Part shown: one piece after another, positions 52,239 to 60,714 of the stretch
Layout: every line of letters begins with the position of its first letter
Numbering within the stretch: the stretch's first letter is position 1
Assembly: GCA_025370075.1 (NCBI GenBank)
Contig: CP073016.1
Span: 868,001 to 932,000, forward strand
DNA length: 64,000 bases
DNA from: Chryseotalea sp. WA131a
GTDB lineage: Bacteria; Bacteroidota; Bacteroidia; Cytophagales; Cyclobacteriaceae
Reading direction: 5' to 3'
Position numbers and translations under genes: made by a program
The notes under the pieces: generated by a model
Seen by the model: only the letters and a program-made list of their open reading frames with translations
Databases searched by the model: none
What the model was told of the DNA's origin: nothing

Positions 52239-52388
52239 ATGTCAGTTACCCGATTAAAGAGAAAGAACCGCAAAGATAAAGCGAAAGCGGCACGCAGAAG
52301 AACAGACTTAAAGAATCAAAACTTTAAGCCAGTAACCAAAACGGTTGATATCGAAAAGATAAAAGAAGCCTTTAAGAAAAACGCATAA
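52239..52388 (+). CDS. Small basic Bacteroidetes protein
   Basis: 49 residues, too short for most gene calls: MSVTRLKRKNRKDKAKAARR followed by TDLKNQNFKPVTKTVD and an IEKIKEAF helix. Very basic N-terminal half, so nucleic-acid binding is likely. Conserved short proteins like this are known near hisS in Bacteroidetes, and the ORF is followed by a clean terminator, supporting that it is real. Confidence 0.7.
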   Translation: MSVTRLKRKNRKDKAKAARRRTDLKNQNFKPVTKTVDIEKIKEAFKKNA

Positions 52389-52416
52389 AAAAAGGGACGG
52401 TCATCGTCCCTTTTTC
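52389..52416 (+). terminator. Terminator after small basic gene
   Basis: GGGACG/CGTCCC stem (52394-52410) flanked by A7 and T5; works in both directions. Confidence 0.85.
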
Positions 52417-52437
52417 GTTTCTACTGACTTCAAAAAC

Positions 52438-52620
52438 TTAATTCGTCTCTTTATTTTTTAAGTCCTGTACCTCGGCACGTATGGCCTGAGCAGCATTCTT
52501 CACATCTTGCATTCCTTTTCTCACGCGTGTACCAGCAGCGCTGTTGCCTTTGTTATAAAACTTATCAAAATCTCCTTCAAGGGAGGCAATGAGGGCTTTT
52601 AGTTCTTCTAATTTTTTCAT
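52438..52620 (-). CDS. Hc1-type histone H1-like protein
   Basis: 60 residues: MKKLEELKALIASLEGDFDK, then FYNKGNSAAGTRVRKGMQDV and LKNKETN at the end. The pattern RVRKGMQDVKNAAQAIR is that of Hc1-like proteins of Bacteroidetes, which bind and compact DNA. It is convergent with the small basic gene across the shared hairpin. Confidence 0.8.
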   Translation of the reverse strand: MKKLEELKALIASLEGDFDKFYNKGNSAAGTRVRKGMQDVKNAAQAIRAEVQDLKNKETN

Positions 52621-52709
52621 CTTATTATAGTGTTTTGGTTAAAAGGCTTTTTAATTCCTATGCCAAATTAATCAAAAACCTTTAAAAACAATCAAAATCA
52701 GCGTTTTTT

Positions 52710-53963
52710 TTAAAATTTGGTCACAGCCACCAACTCTTCTTTACGGTAAAAACCATCGTCAAGCTTTGTTTTCAGGGCAGAAAACGCGTTTAGTGTTCTT
52801 TCCACATCTTCCATGGTGTGCACCGCTGTGGGGATGATTCTAAATATGATTACGTCTTTTGGCACTATCGGGTAGATAACCACCGAACAGAAAATACCGT
52901 AATTCTCACGCAAATCCATGCTCATGTTGGCAGCCTCACCTACACCACCTTTAAATAAAACTGGGGTGGGTGGCGTTTTGGTTTTGTTGATGGCAAAACC
53001 ACGGTCTTGTAAACCGGATTTGATGGCTGCCATTATCTTCTTCAAATTTTCTCTGTATTCAGGGTGCTTCTTTAGCAGCTCCAAACGCTTCATACCACCA
53101 ATCACCAATGGCATCGGCAAGCTCTTTGCATAAATTTGAGAGCGAACTGTGTAGCGAAAGAACTTCAATATTTTCTTGTCGCCTGCCACAAATGCGCCAA
53201 TACTGGCCATTGATTTGGCAAAGGTGGAGAAGTATAAATCGATTTGGTCTTGCACGCCCTGCTCCTCGCCTACTCCGGCTCCGGTAGCACCCATGGTTCC
53301 AAAACCGTGGGCATCGTCTACGAACAAGCGGAAATTGTATTTTTTCTTGAGTTCAACGATGCTCTTCAAATCGCCCATGTTGCCGCTCATACCAAACACA
53401 CCTTCAGTAATCACTAAAATACCACCGCCTGTTTCGTTGGCAAGTTTGGTAGCGCGTTGCAATTGTTTCTCTAAGTTCTCAATGTTATTGTGGGGATACA
53501 CAAACCGTTTGCCCATGTGCAAACGAACGCCATCTATAATACATGCATGCGACTCTGAGTCATAGACAATCACATCTTTTCTATCGACCAACGCATCGAT
53601 TACCGATACCACACCTTGGTAGCCGTAGTTCAACAACATGGCATCTTCTTTTTGCACAAATTCTGCCAACTGTCTTTCAAACTCAAGGTGGTGCTTTGAA
53701 TTACCAGACATCATGCGGGCACCCATCGGGTAAGCCAAACCATATTCTGCTGTAGAATCGGCATCGGCCTTGCGCACTTCGGGGTGGTTGGCTAAACCGA
53801 GATAGTTGTTCAAACTCCAATTCAAAACTTTCTTTCCGTTGAACATCATGTGAGGGCCAATCTCGCCTTCAAGCTTGGGGAAAAAGAAATAATCGTCTGG
53901 TAAGTGAGAGTATTTGGCCAATGGGCCATCTTCCATGCGGAGTTTTTCGAATAAATCGGTCAT
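52710..53963 (-). CDS. Serine palmitoyltransferase (alpha-oxoamine synthase family)
   Basis: 417 residues. PLP Lys in STFAKSMASIGAF, cofactor-binding DDAHGFGTMGATG, GSNNYLG-like SLNNYLGLA near residue 55 and MSGNSKHHLEFE. The family includes KBL, BioF, HemA and SPT. Length and Bacteroidetes context favour SPT, which joins L-serine to a fatty acyl-CoA as the first step to sphingolipids; the choice among family members is not certain. Confidence 0.82.
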   Translation of the reverse strand: MTDLFEKLRMEDGPLAKYSHLPDDYFFFPKLEGEIGPHMMFNGKKVLNWSLNNYLGLANHPEVRKADADSTAEYGLAYPMGARMMSGNSKHHLEFERQLAEFVQKEDAMLLNYGYQGVVSVIDALVDRKDVIVYDSESHACIIDGVRLHMGKRFVYPHNNIENLEKQLQRATKLANETGGGILVITEGVFGMSGNMGDLKSIVELKKKYNFRLFVDDAHGFGTMGATGAGVGEEQGVQDQIDLYFSTFAKSMASIGAFVAGDKKILKFFRYTVRSQIYAKSLPMPLVIGGMKRLELLKKHPEYRENLKKIMAAIKSGLQDRGFAINKTKTPPTPVLFKGGVGEAANMSMDLRENYGIFCSVVIYPIVPKDVIIFRIIPTAVHTMEDVERTLNAFSALKTKLDDGFYRKEELVAVTKF

Positions 53964-54086
53964 TTTGGTAATATTCGGTTAATAATTCCGCAAAAATAGA
54001 AAAATTGGATGGAAGTAGCACATACAAGGATTAAGTGAAAATTTGGGCAAATAGGTTTAAATTTGGAAACAAAATATACTGAATCC

Positions 54087-54269
54087 ATGATAACAAAGAC
54101 TCAACTTCAGGAATCGCTTGATAAGCTCCCTGAGAAATTCACGTTAGATGAATTAATGGATAAAGTTATACTAATTGATAAGATTGAAAGGGGCAATGAA
54201 CAATCTGAGCACGGGGATACGCTTTCCGAGGAAGAACTAGATATAGAAATGGCGAAATGGTTCAAGTAA
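54087..54269 (+). CDS. Antitoxin partner of a ParE-type toxin
   Basis: 60 residues from ATG 54087 (a TTG 24 bp earlier is in frame). Acidic C-terminus SEEELDIEMAKWF; N-terminal part LQESLDKLPEKFTLDELMDK looks like a short dimerising helix pair. The 13-bp overlap with the following toxin gene and the acidic tail fit a small RelB/ParD-like antitoxin. Confidence 0.75.
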   Translation: MITKTQLQESLDKLPEKFTLDELMDKVILIDKIERGNEQSEHGDTLSEEELDIEMAKWFK

Positions 54270-54535
54270 AATGGGCTCAACTGGCAAAAGATGATTTAAA
54301 AGAAATCTACTTTTATATAGCTCGTGACTCAGTCAAGTTTGCAAAGATTCAAACTTTGAAAATTCGGGATAAATCGAAAATCCTTGCCAAGCATCCTCTA
54401 TTCGGAAAACCAGTTCCTGAGTATCGAGACAATCGGTACAGAGAATTGATCGAAGGTCGCTACCGAATAATCTATAAATTGGTTAACGAAACTCGAATCG
54501 ATATTTTAACATACATCATTCAGCTAAGAATCTAG
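54257..54535 (+). CDS. RelE/ParE-family toxin
   Basis: 92 residues. ParE-fold pattern: MVQVKWAQLAKDDLKEIYFY, PLFGKPVPEY, then YRELIEGRYRIIYKLVN and the last strand IDILTYIIQLR. This is the plasmid-stabilisation/ParE group (gyrase-targeting or mRNA interferase unknown). Overlaps the antitoxin gene by 13 bp. Sits between two housekeeping genes. Confidence 0.85.
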   Translation: MVQVKWAQLAKDDLKEIYFYIARDSVKFAKIQTLKIRDKSKILAKHPLFGKPVPEYRDNRYRELIEGRYRIIYKLVNETRIDILTYIIQLRI

Positions 54536-54565
54536 TTGAAAGAAAAATGGAATAACTTTCATTTT

Positions 54566-56059
54566 ATGACTAAAATCAAAAAACTCCTAGTAGCCAACCG
54601 TGGCGAGATTGCCTTGCGGGTGATGCGAAGCGCCAAAGAGATGGGTATCTCCACCGTGGCTGTATATAGTGAAATTGACCGCAATGCCCTGCACGTTCGG
54701 TTTGCCGATGAGGCATACTGCATCGGGCCAGCTCCTTCGTCCGAATCGTATTTGCGGATGGAAAAAATAATGGATGTGGCAAAAAAATCTGGAGCGGACG
54801 CTATTCATCCCGGCTATGGATTTTTGTCTGAGAACGAAGAATTTGCAGATTTGGTAGCAAACGAGGGATTGATTTTCATCGGCCCTTCGGCAGACTCCAT
54901 GCGCTTAATGGGCAGTAAGTTGGCCGCCAAGGAAGCGGTGGCAAAATTCAATGTGCCGTTAGTGCCCGGCACCAGCACACCGATAACAGACATTAACGAA
55001 GCAAAAGCCATCGCCAAAAAAATTGGCTATCCTATTTTGATCAAAGCCAGTGCAGGTGGCGGTGGCAAAGGGATGCGCGTGGTGGAAAATGAAAACGATT
55101 TTCAAAACCAAATGGAGCGTGCCGTAAGTGAAGCTACTTCCGCCTTTGGAGATGGGGCGGTGTTTATTGAAAAGTACATCATGAAACCGCGCCACATTGA
55201 GTTTCAAATTTTTGGGGATCAACATGGCAACGTAGTCCATTTATTTGAACGCGAATGCTCCATTCAGCGCAGGCATCAAAAAGTGGTGGAAGAAGCCCCT
55301 TCTGCGGTGCTCACACCCGAACTCCGAAAAAAAATGGGTGAAGCTGCGGTAAATGCTGCCAAAGCTGCCAACTATTATAATGCGGGTACCATTGAATTTA
55401 TCTATGATGAAGATGGAAGTTTTTATTTCTTGGAGATGAATACGCGCCTGCAAGTAGAACATCCGGTAACGGAGATGATTACAGGCTTGGATTTGGTGAA
55501 ACTGCAAATCAAAATTGCCGAAGGCGAAAAACTTCCTTTCGAACAGAAAGACTTAACTATTAATGGCCATGCCATAGAGTTGCGGGTGTGTGCCGAAGAC
55601 CCCGCCAATAACTTCTTGCCAGACATTGGCACCCTGGAAACCTACAGACGACCACAAGGCCACGGTGTGCGTGTGGACGATGGCTACGAAGAAGGGATGA
55701 AAATCCCCGTGCAATACGACCCATTATTGGCAAAGTTGGTTGTGTCTGCTGAAACGCGTGAACTGGCCATGGACAAAATGATTCGGGCGATTGATGATTA
55801 TCAAATCAGTGGCCTGGAGACAACACTAGGTTTTGGAAAATTTGTGATGCAGCATTCCGCTTTCCGAAAAGGTGATTTCAACACACGCTTTATTGAACAT
55901 TACTTCAAACCGGAAATGTTAAAAGGCAAACCGGATGAGGATGAAGAAAAGTTAGCATCCGCTTTGGCAACGATGGTCATGAACCAAACCAAGTCAAAGC
56001 AATCCGTCACTTCAACCGCCACCACACCAACCAGCAAGTGGCGCAAAAATCGCGTTTAA
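54566..56059 (+). CDS. accC: Acetyl-CoA carboxylase, biotin carboxylase subunit
   Basis: 497 residues from ATG 54566; an in-frame TTG at 54536 is not used. KKLLVANRGEIALRVMRSAK, ATP-grasp loop KASAGGGGKGMRV, catalytic RLQVEHPVTE, and the last domain with HAIELRVCAEDP. It makes carboxybiotin from bicarbonate and ATP. The final ~45 residues form a charged, low-complexity extension. accB is not adjacent; some related carboxylases share this subunit. Confidence 0.9.
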   Translation: MTKIKKLLVANRGEIALRVMRSAKEMGISTVAVYSEIDRNALHVRFADEAYCIGPAPSSESYLRMEKIMDVAKKSGADAIHPGYGFLSENEEFADLVANEGLIFIGPSADSMRLMGSKLAAKEAVAKFNVPLVPGTSTPITDINEAKAIAKKIGYPILIKASAGGGGKGMRVVENENDFQNQMERAVSEATSAFGDGAVFIEKYIMKPRHIEFQIFGDQHGNVVHLFERECSIQRRHQKVVEEAPSAVLTPELRKKMGEAAVNAAKAANYYNAGTIEFIYDEDGSFYFLEMNTRLQVEHPVTEMITGLDLVKLQIKIAEGEKLPFEQKDLTINGHAIELRVCAEDPANNFLPDIGTLETYRRPQGHGVRVDDGYEEGMKIPVQYDPLLAKLVVSAETRELAMDKMIRAIDDYQISGLETTLGFGKFVMQHSAFRKGDFNTRFIEHYFKPEMLKGKPDEDEEKLASALATMVMNQTKSKQSVTSTATTPTSKWRKNRV

Positions 56060-56062
56060 GGT

Positions 56063-57364
56063 ATGGCAGAAATTAAACCGATTCGGGCGTGGCGCTATAA
56101 TTCTTCATTAGTAGGCGAAATCGATGAACTTACCTCTCCCCTCTTTGATGTTGTCTCAGATAAGCAACGAAAAGCACTTTATCAAAATGAGTACAACTCC
56201 ATCCATCTTTCAGTTCCTCAAGGAAACAATCCTGTTGAATCAGCAGGAAGATTATTGAAAGAATGGAAAGCGAATGGTGTGATTGTACAAGATGCCATTG
56301 CCGGAATCTACGTTTACTTTCAATATTTTAAATTAGCAGGAAACCCAAAAGAATATTGCCGCAAGGGTTTCATTTGCCACATCCGCGCCAACGACTGGGA
56401 GGAGAATGTGATTCTGCGACACGAGAACACCATACCCAAAGCTGTAAATGATCGCATTGAATTGTTGGAAAAAACAATGTTGCACGCCAGCCCTACGCAT
56501 GGGCTTTACACCGATACCGATTTTGAACTAGAGCAGTACATGGACGAAGCCATGCGATCGCCCATTTATGAAACCGAAGATTATCAAGGTGTGCGCGATG
56601 TGCTGGCCGTGATACACGATGCCAAAATCATCAAGAAGTTTATCCATGTAATTGAAGCAAAAAAAATAATTCTAGCCGATGGTCATCATCGCTATGAAAG
56701 TTCGCTGGCTTTGAAGCACAAACTGCAGTTGGAAAATCTAAACCACACGGGCCAAGAAGGGTACAATTTTCACCTGATGTATTTGACCAATACAGAGAAT
56801 GGTGATTTGCGGATATTGCCTACGCACCGGCTCATAAACGGATTGAGAACCTTCAACCAAGAAGAGGTGGTGAAAAAATTGACTGAAGATTTTGAAATAA
56901 AATTGCTCGATGACTCCGATACGGTAAACGAAATCATTCACGGAAAAAAATGGGCTTTCGGAATTTTGTTTAAAGAAACAGCCTACAAAGTCAAATTAAA
57001 GCCAGAGGCGATTCATAAACTGAAATGGAACTTCCCTAATGAAATCAAAGAACTTGATTTAACTGTTTTGCACTACTTTATTATTGAAAAGATTTTAGGC
57101 ATTGCCGGAAAAGACCAGCGCGGCTCCGATAACATTGGGTTTGACCGAAGTTTTTCGGATTGCTTGGCCAAAGTAATCCGCGGAGACGTGCAGATGGCCA
57201 TTATCACGCAAGAAGTAAGCATTGAAGAAGTGAAAAAGGTGTGCGCCAGTGGATATACCATGCCGCAGAAATCAACCTACTTTTACCCCAAAGTGATTGG
57301 TGGATTTTTGTTTAGTTCCATAAAAGAAGATGAATTTTACATTCCCCCTTATTCTCGGTTCTAA
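56063..57364 (+). CDS. DUF1015 family protein
   Basis: 433 residues. It begins MAEIKPIRAWRYNSSLVGEI, as DUF1015 proteins do, with DKQRKALYQNEYNSIHLSVP, DGHHRYESSLALK and a C-terminal ASGYTMPQKSTYFYPK. Function unknown; likely an enzyme domain of serine/phosphoserine metabolism in relatives (SerC neighbours), but not shown here. It follows accC by 3 bp. Confidence 0.85.
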   Translation: MAEIKPIRAWRYNSSLVGEIDELTSPLFDVVSDKQRKALYQNEYNSIHLSVPQGNNPVESAGRLLKEWKANGVIVQDAIAGIYVYFQYFKLAGNPKEYCRKGFICHIRANDWEENVILRHENTIPKAVNDRIELLEKTMLHASPTHGLYTDTDFELEQYMDEAMRSPIYETEDYQGVRDVLAVIHDAKIIKKFIHVIEAKKIILADGHHRYESSLALKHKLQLENLNHTGQEGYNFHLMYLTNTENGDLRILPTHRLINGLRTFNQEEVVKKLTEDFEIKLLDDSDTVNEIIHGKKWAFGILFKETAYKVKLKPEAIHKLKWNFPNEIKELDLTVLHYFIIEKILGIAGKDQRGSDNIGFDRSFSDCLAKVIRGDVQMAIITQEVSIEEVKKVCASGYTMPQKSTYFYPKVIGGFLFSSIKEDEFYIPPYSRF

Positions 57365-57491
57365 CGTCATCTGTCGCCAAAAAAATACTTCCAGGGATTT
57401 GTGTTGCTGCATAACTTATCATTTTCGGACAAGAACGGAAACCCTACAAATTGTATACATTGGACATTATGTTGACGGCTGTGTTCTTCTC

Positions 57492-57720
57492 TTATTTCTC
57501 CTCACTTTGGATTAGCATTTCAAAATCTTTTTTAAGCGAAGGGTCTCTAGGTCGTTTTGCGTTTAAGTCGTAGTGATTCCCACTTCTGAGAAAATACATA
57601 CTTCCAGGAGTGCATAAATTCGATTTTTTTGAATTTATGGTTCAAATCGTCACCGTCAGTTTTAGGCCCTAAAACCTTGTAAATCAAGATTTCAAAGAAC
57701 GCTTTTAATATTTTTACTGG
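57492..57720 (-). pseudogene. Possible decayed gene in the 490-bp gap
   Basis: The gap 57365-57811 has no intact gene. On the minus strand one frame gives FFEILIYKVLGPKTDGDDLN and a neighbouring frame FLRSGNHYDLNAKRPRDPSL ending at 57492, as if one gene were broken by a frameshift. I recognise no family; chance readings are possible. Confidence 0.25.
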
Positions 57721-57806
57721 ACACTAATGGTTAACAATAAAAGTTTTACAATTGATTTCATCGAGAACATAAAATTCATTGGCAAAGTCTAAATTTGCCC
57801 AAAATT

Positions 57807-57811
57807 TTTAA
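57807..57811. repeat. Left target-site duplication of the IS element
   Basis: TTTAA, repeated at 59205-59209 just outside the right inverted repeat. Confidence 0.8.
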
Positions 57812-59204
57812 CCCAGATTTTGCAGTAGAATGAAATAGTGACAAGGTGTCTTATATTTGAATATGGAACACCACTATACCGATAAATTAGTAACAGCGTG
57901 GGGCGGGATGAAAGAGATGAAAATATTGATTGACCAAACTGGGATCAGCAAGAAGTTGGCCGAGCTTGGTTTGCCTGAGAGCAAGAGTAACAACCGGATA
58001 GATGCCGTGGGTATAATAGAGAGTTTTTGGGTGGGCATCTGGATTGGTTGCTTTCGTTTTAGTCACACAGCGGTGGTGCGGGTTGATGAAGTGTTGCGCC
58101 AGATATTTGGATGGAAGCGGGTTGCTTCGGGGACCACCTTCGGGCGTTTCTTTAAAAAGTTTACGCCCTCAATGAACCACCAAATTTTCATTGAACTGTA
58201 CACGTGGTTTTTTGAGCAGATCCAATTCGACAATTACACGTTGGATATGGACAGCAGTGTGATCACCCGTTACGGGGAACAGGAGGGCAGCAAAAAAGGG
58301 TACAACCCCAAGAAGCCTGGCCGTGGCAGCCATCATCCCTTGTTTGCTTTTGTCAATGACATACGCATGGTGGCCAATTGCTGGAACCGCAGCGGCAATA
58401 CAGGGAGCAACAGCAACTGCATCCATTTTTTAGAAGAGACCTTTGCCATCCTCAAAAACAAAACAGTAGGGTTGTTCAGGGCCGATAGTGGGTTTTGTAC
58501 CGGTACAGTCTTGGATTTCATTGAGCAGAGAAATATCCCCTACGTCATTGCCTGTAAGCTGTATGCCAATTTACAAGCCAGCATTTATGGTATCACCCAA
58601 TGGAATGCGATAGGCGAAGGCTTATGGGTATCGGAAATAAACTACCAGCAAGGCGGCTGGGGCAAAGCCCGTAGGATTGTGGTCATCAAACAAAGTGAAG
58701 AAATCAGGGCCAGGGCAACGGGTAAGAAGCTCAAGACATTATTCAGCAGCGTGGGCATAGCGGACGAAAAAGTGTACCGCAAAAGGTACCATGCCTTTGT
58801 CACTAACCAAGCCCTGCCGGCAACAGAAATATGGGAACAATATAAGCGCAGGGGTGATGCCGAAAACAGGATCAAGGAGTTGAAAGAAGATTTCGGTACA
58901 GAAGGCTTTTGCATGGATAGTTTTTGTGCTACTGAAACAGCTATGCGCTTTGTGATGGTAGCCTATAATTTGATGAGCCTGTTCCGCCAAATAACCCATC
59001 AAAAACAGCCACAGCCCAAGCTTTCCACATTAAGGTTCAACTGCTTTGCAGTTGGAAGTTGGGTGGAGCAGGAAGCCCAAAAATGGGTACTGAAAATGTC
59101 CGTCCCACTCAAAAGAAGGCAATGGTATGATGGATTATTCTCAAATGTCCAAAAAATAAACCTGCCACTAAGTCTGACTGGATAGTTCTACTGCAAAATC
59201 TGGG
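57812..59204 (+). mobile_element. IS1380-type insertion sequence, complete
   Basis: 1393 bp with perfect 19-bp terminal inverted repeats (CCCAGATTTTGCAGTAGAA at 57812-57830 and its complement at 59186-59204), one transposase gene, and 5-bp duplication TTTAA on both sides. Perfect ends, intact gene and intact duplication indicate a recent insertion. It landed so that the last A of the right duplication is the first base of the downstream ATG. Confidence 0.9.
57857..59185 (+). CDS. IS1380-family transposase
   Basis: 442 residues, DDE type. Catalytic Asp in TLDMDSSVITRYG, second Asp in VGLFRADSGFC and a C-terminal acidic/E-containing KRRGDAENRIKELKEDFG. The middle has GYNPKKPGRGSHHPLFAF, a pattern typical of the IS1380 group. 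In an actively duplicated-site element, so likely functional. The ATG used is at 57863 or 57857. Confidence 0.9.
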   Translation: MNMEHHYTDKLVTAWGGMKEMKILIDQTGISKKLAELGLPESKSNNRIDAVGIIESFWVGIWIGCFRFSHTAVVRVDEVLRQIFGWKRVASGTTFGRFFKKFTPSMNHQIFIELYTWFFEQIQFDNYTLDMDSSVITRYGEQEGSKKGYNPKKPGRGSHHPLFAFVNDIRMVANCWNRSGNTGSNSNCIHFLEETFAILKNKTVGLFRADSGFCTGTVLDFIEQRNIPYVIACKLYANLQASIYGITQWNAIGEGLWVSEINYQQGGWGKARRIVVIKQSEEIRARATGKKLKTLFSSVGIADEKVYRKRYHAFVTNQALPATEIWEQYKRRGDAENRIKELKEDFGTEGFCMDSFCATETAMRFVMVAYNLMSLFRQITHQKQPQPKLSTLRFNCFAVGSWVEQEAQKWVLKMSVPLKRRQWYDGLFSNVQKINLPLSLTG

Positions 59205-59209
59205 TTTAA
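59205..59209. repeat. Right target-site duplication of the IS element
   Basis: TTTAA; its final A is the first base of the ATG at 59209. Confidence 0.8.
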
Positions 59210-60036
59210 TGACCGACCACACTTCAGAAACCCACACCTGCAAAAGCTGCGGTAACCATTTTATTGGCAATTACTGCAACCAATGTGGTGAGAAAATTTT
59301 GCGCCCTGCCGACCGATCGTTTAAAGCATTCCTGAGCAACATCTTAATCGCTATCACCTTTGCGGATAGCAAAATGATAAAGACGCTTTGGCTGGTGTTG
59401 AAAAAACCGGGGTTTGTTTCATACGAGTTTGCGAATGGCCGCAGAATAAATTACCTCAAACCAATTTCACTCTTTTTCGTATTGAACTTGATTTATTTTT
59501 TCTTTCCAGTGATCCAATTGTTTAACGCCTCACTCAAAACACAGTTAGGCTCACCATTGGGCAAAATACTATATCAAAATATAGTCGCACATAGAGTCTT
59601 AGATTTGAAAATGGCAGTGCCGTCTTTTGAATTAATCTATAATTTAAAAACTGCCAGTTTGGCGAAGTTGATAGTGATGGTCTTCGTGGTCATTGCCTCA
59701 CTACCACTCAACCTATTGTACTGGAAAAAGAACCGCTACTTTACCGACCATGTTGGGTATACGGTAGAGTTAGCATGTTTTAATTTATTTGTGAATGCCA
59801 TTGTGCTTTCACTCTTCGCAGCATTTTTAGGTGCCGGCAAGTATTTAGACGAAACCGTGCTAACCGTTATTTTTATTTGTACCAATCTCTATTTTGTATT
59901 GAGGTCTGGTTATCAGTTCTATGGCGAAAAAGGATGGCGATTGATTTTGAAGTCAATCGTAATGATCCTGTTCTTAAAACTTTCGTTGGAAATTTACCGG
60001 GCGATACTCTTTTTTGTTACCCTTTGGTCGTTGTAG
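59209..60036 (+). CDS. DUF3667 domain membrane protein
   Basis: 275 residues. N-terminal zinc ribbon CKSCGNHFIGNYCNQCGEK, then LADRSFKAF-like PADRSFKAFLSNI and about six hydrophobic helices. Function unknown. The ATG is kept because the IS duplication restores its A, but everything 5' of the ATG now belongs to the IS; the original promoter (a TAAATTTG box at 57790-57797) is 1.4 kb away, so expression now depends on read-through or on the IS end. Confidence 0.85.
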   Translation: MTDHTSETHTCKSCGNHFIGNYCNQCGEKILRPADRSFKAFLSNILIAITFADSKMIKTLWLVLKKPGFVSYEFANGRRINYLKPISLFFVLNLIYFFFPVIQLFNASLKTQLGSPLGKILYQNIVAHRVLDLKMAVPSFELIYNLKTASLAKLIVMVFVVIASLPLNLLYWKKNRYFTDHVGYTVELACFNLFVNAIVLSLFAAFLGAGKYLDETVLTVIFICTNLYFVLRSGYQFYGEKGWRLILKSIVMILFLKLSLEIYRAILFFVTLWSL

Positions 60037-60037
60037 C

Positions 60038-60634
60038 CTAAAGTGACATTTCTAAATTGGCAATTAACTCTGAAGAATGCTTTCGTTCGCTGGCCAAAAC
60101 CAATCGTTCGAATGATTTCAAAGCTTCAATTGCTAACCTATATTCTCTATTGAGGGCAAGGGTCAACCCCAAATTAAAATAATTATTAGGAAAGGTAGGC
60201 TCAATTTCAATGGAGGTCTGGTAATGAATTTTAGCTAACAACAGATTGCCAATTTCGGCATATACATTGGCTAAGTTATAATGCGATTCGTAATGCCTTG
60301 GCTCTTCCTTCAGCGAAAGTGTAAAATAGTCAATGGCTTTACTGTAATTTTCATCCTTTGATTCTAAAATGCCCAAATTGCAATATGCATCTGCCGTTGA
60401 ATCAGACTTATCAATCGCTTTCAGGTACAGTTCCTTTGCATTTTTGTCATGATGCTCATCCAGCCAAAGAGCCTCTTCAAAAACCGAAAGTTGATGGAGG
60501 CTAACCACTTTGCCACCTTCAAACAAATTGAGTTGGCCAGGTTTGCCCTGCTGGGTAAGCCGCGTTTTGCGAACGGGCTTAAAACCAAATTTCTCAGGAT
60601 TGTATTGGTTTGGAAAAGCAATTACTTTGGCCAT
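60038..60634 (-). CDS. Tetratricopeptide repeat protein
   Basis: 198 residues. About four TPR units (ADAYCNLGILESKDENYSKA, YESHYNLANVYAEIGNLLLA, PNNYFNLGLTLALNREYRLA) after an N-terminal ~60-residue part with KTRLTQQGKPGQLNLFEGGK. No signal peptide. A scaffold role is likely; partner unknown. Confidence 0.82.
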   Translation of the reverse strand: MAKVIAFPNQYNPEKFGFKPVRKTRLTQQGKPGQLNLFEGGKVVSLHQLSVFEEALWLDEHHDKNAKELYLKAIDKSDSTADAYCNLGILESKDENYSKAIDYFTLSLKEEPRHYESHYNLANVYAEIGNLLLAKIHYQTSIEIEPTFPNNYFNLGLTLALNREYRLAIEALKSFERLVLASERKHSSELIANLEMSL

Positions 60635-60714
60635 GCAGCAAAGATAATTAGAATGGTTAGTATTCCGTTAACCTGACCTGTTCTTCTAAAAATCTTATCT
60701 TTTACAATCATTTG

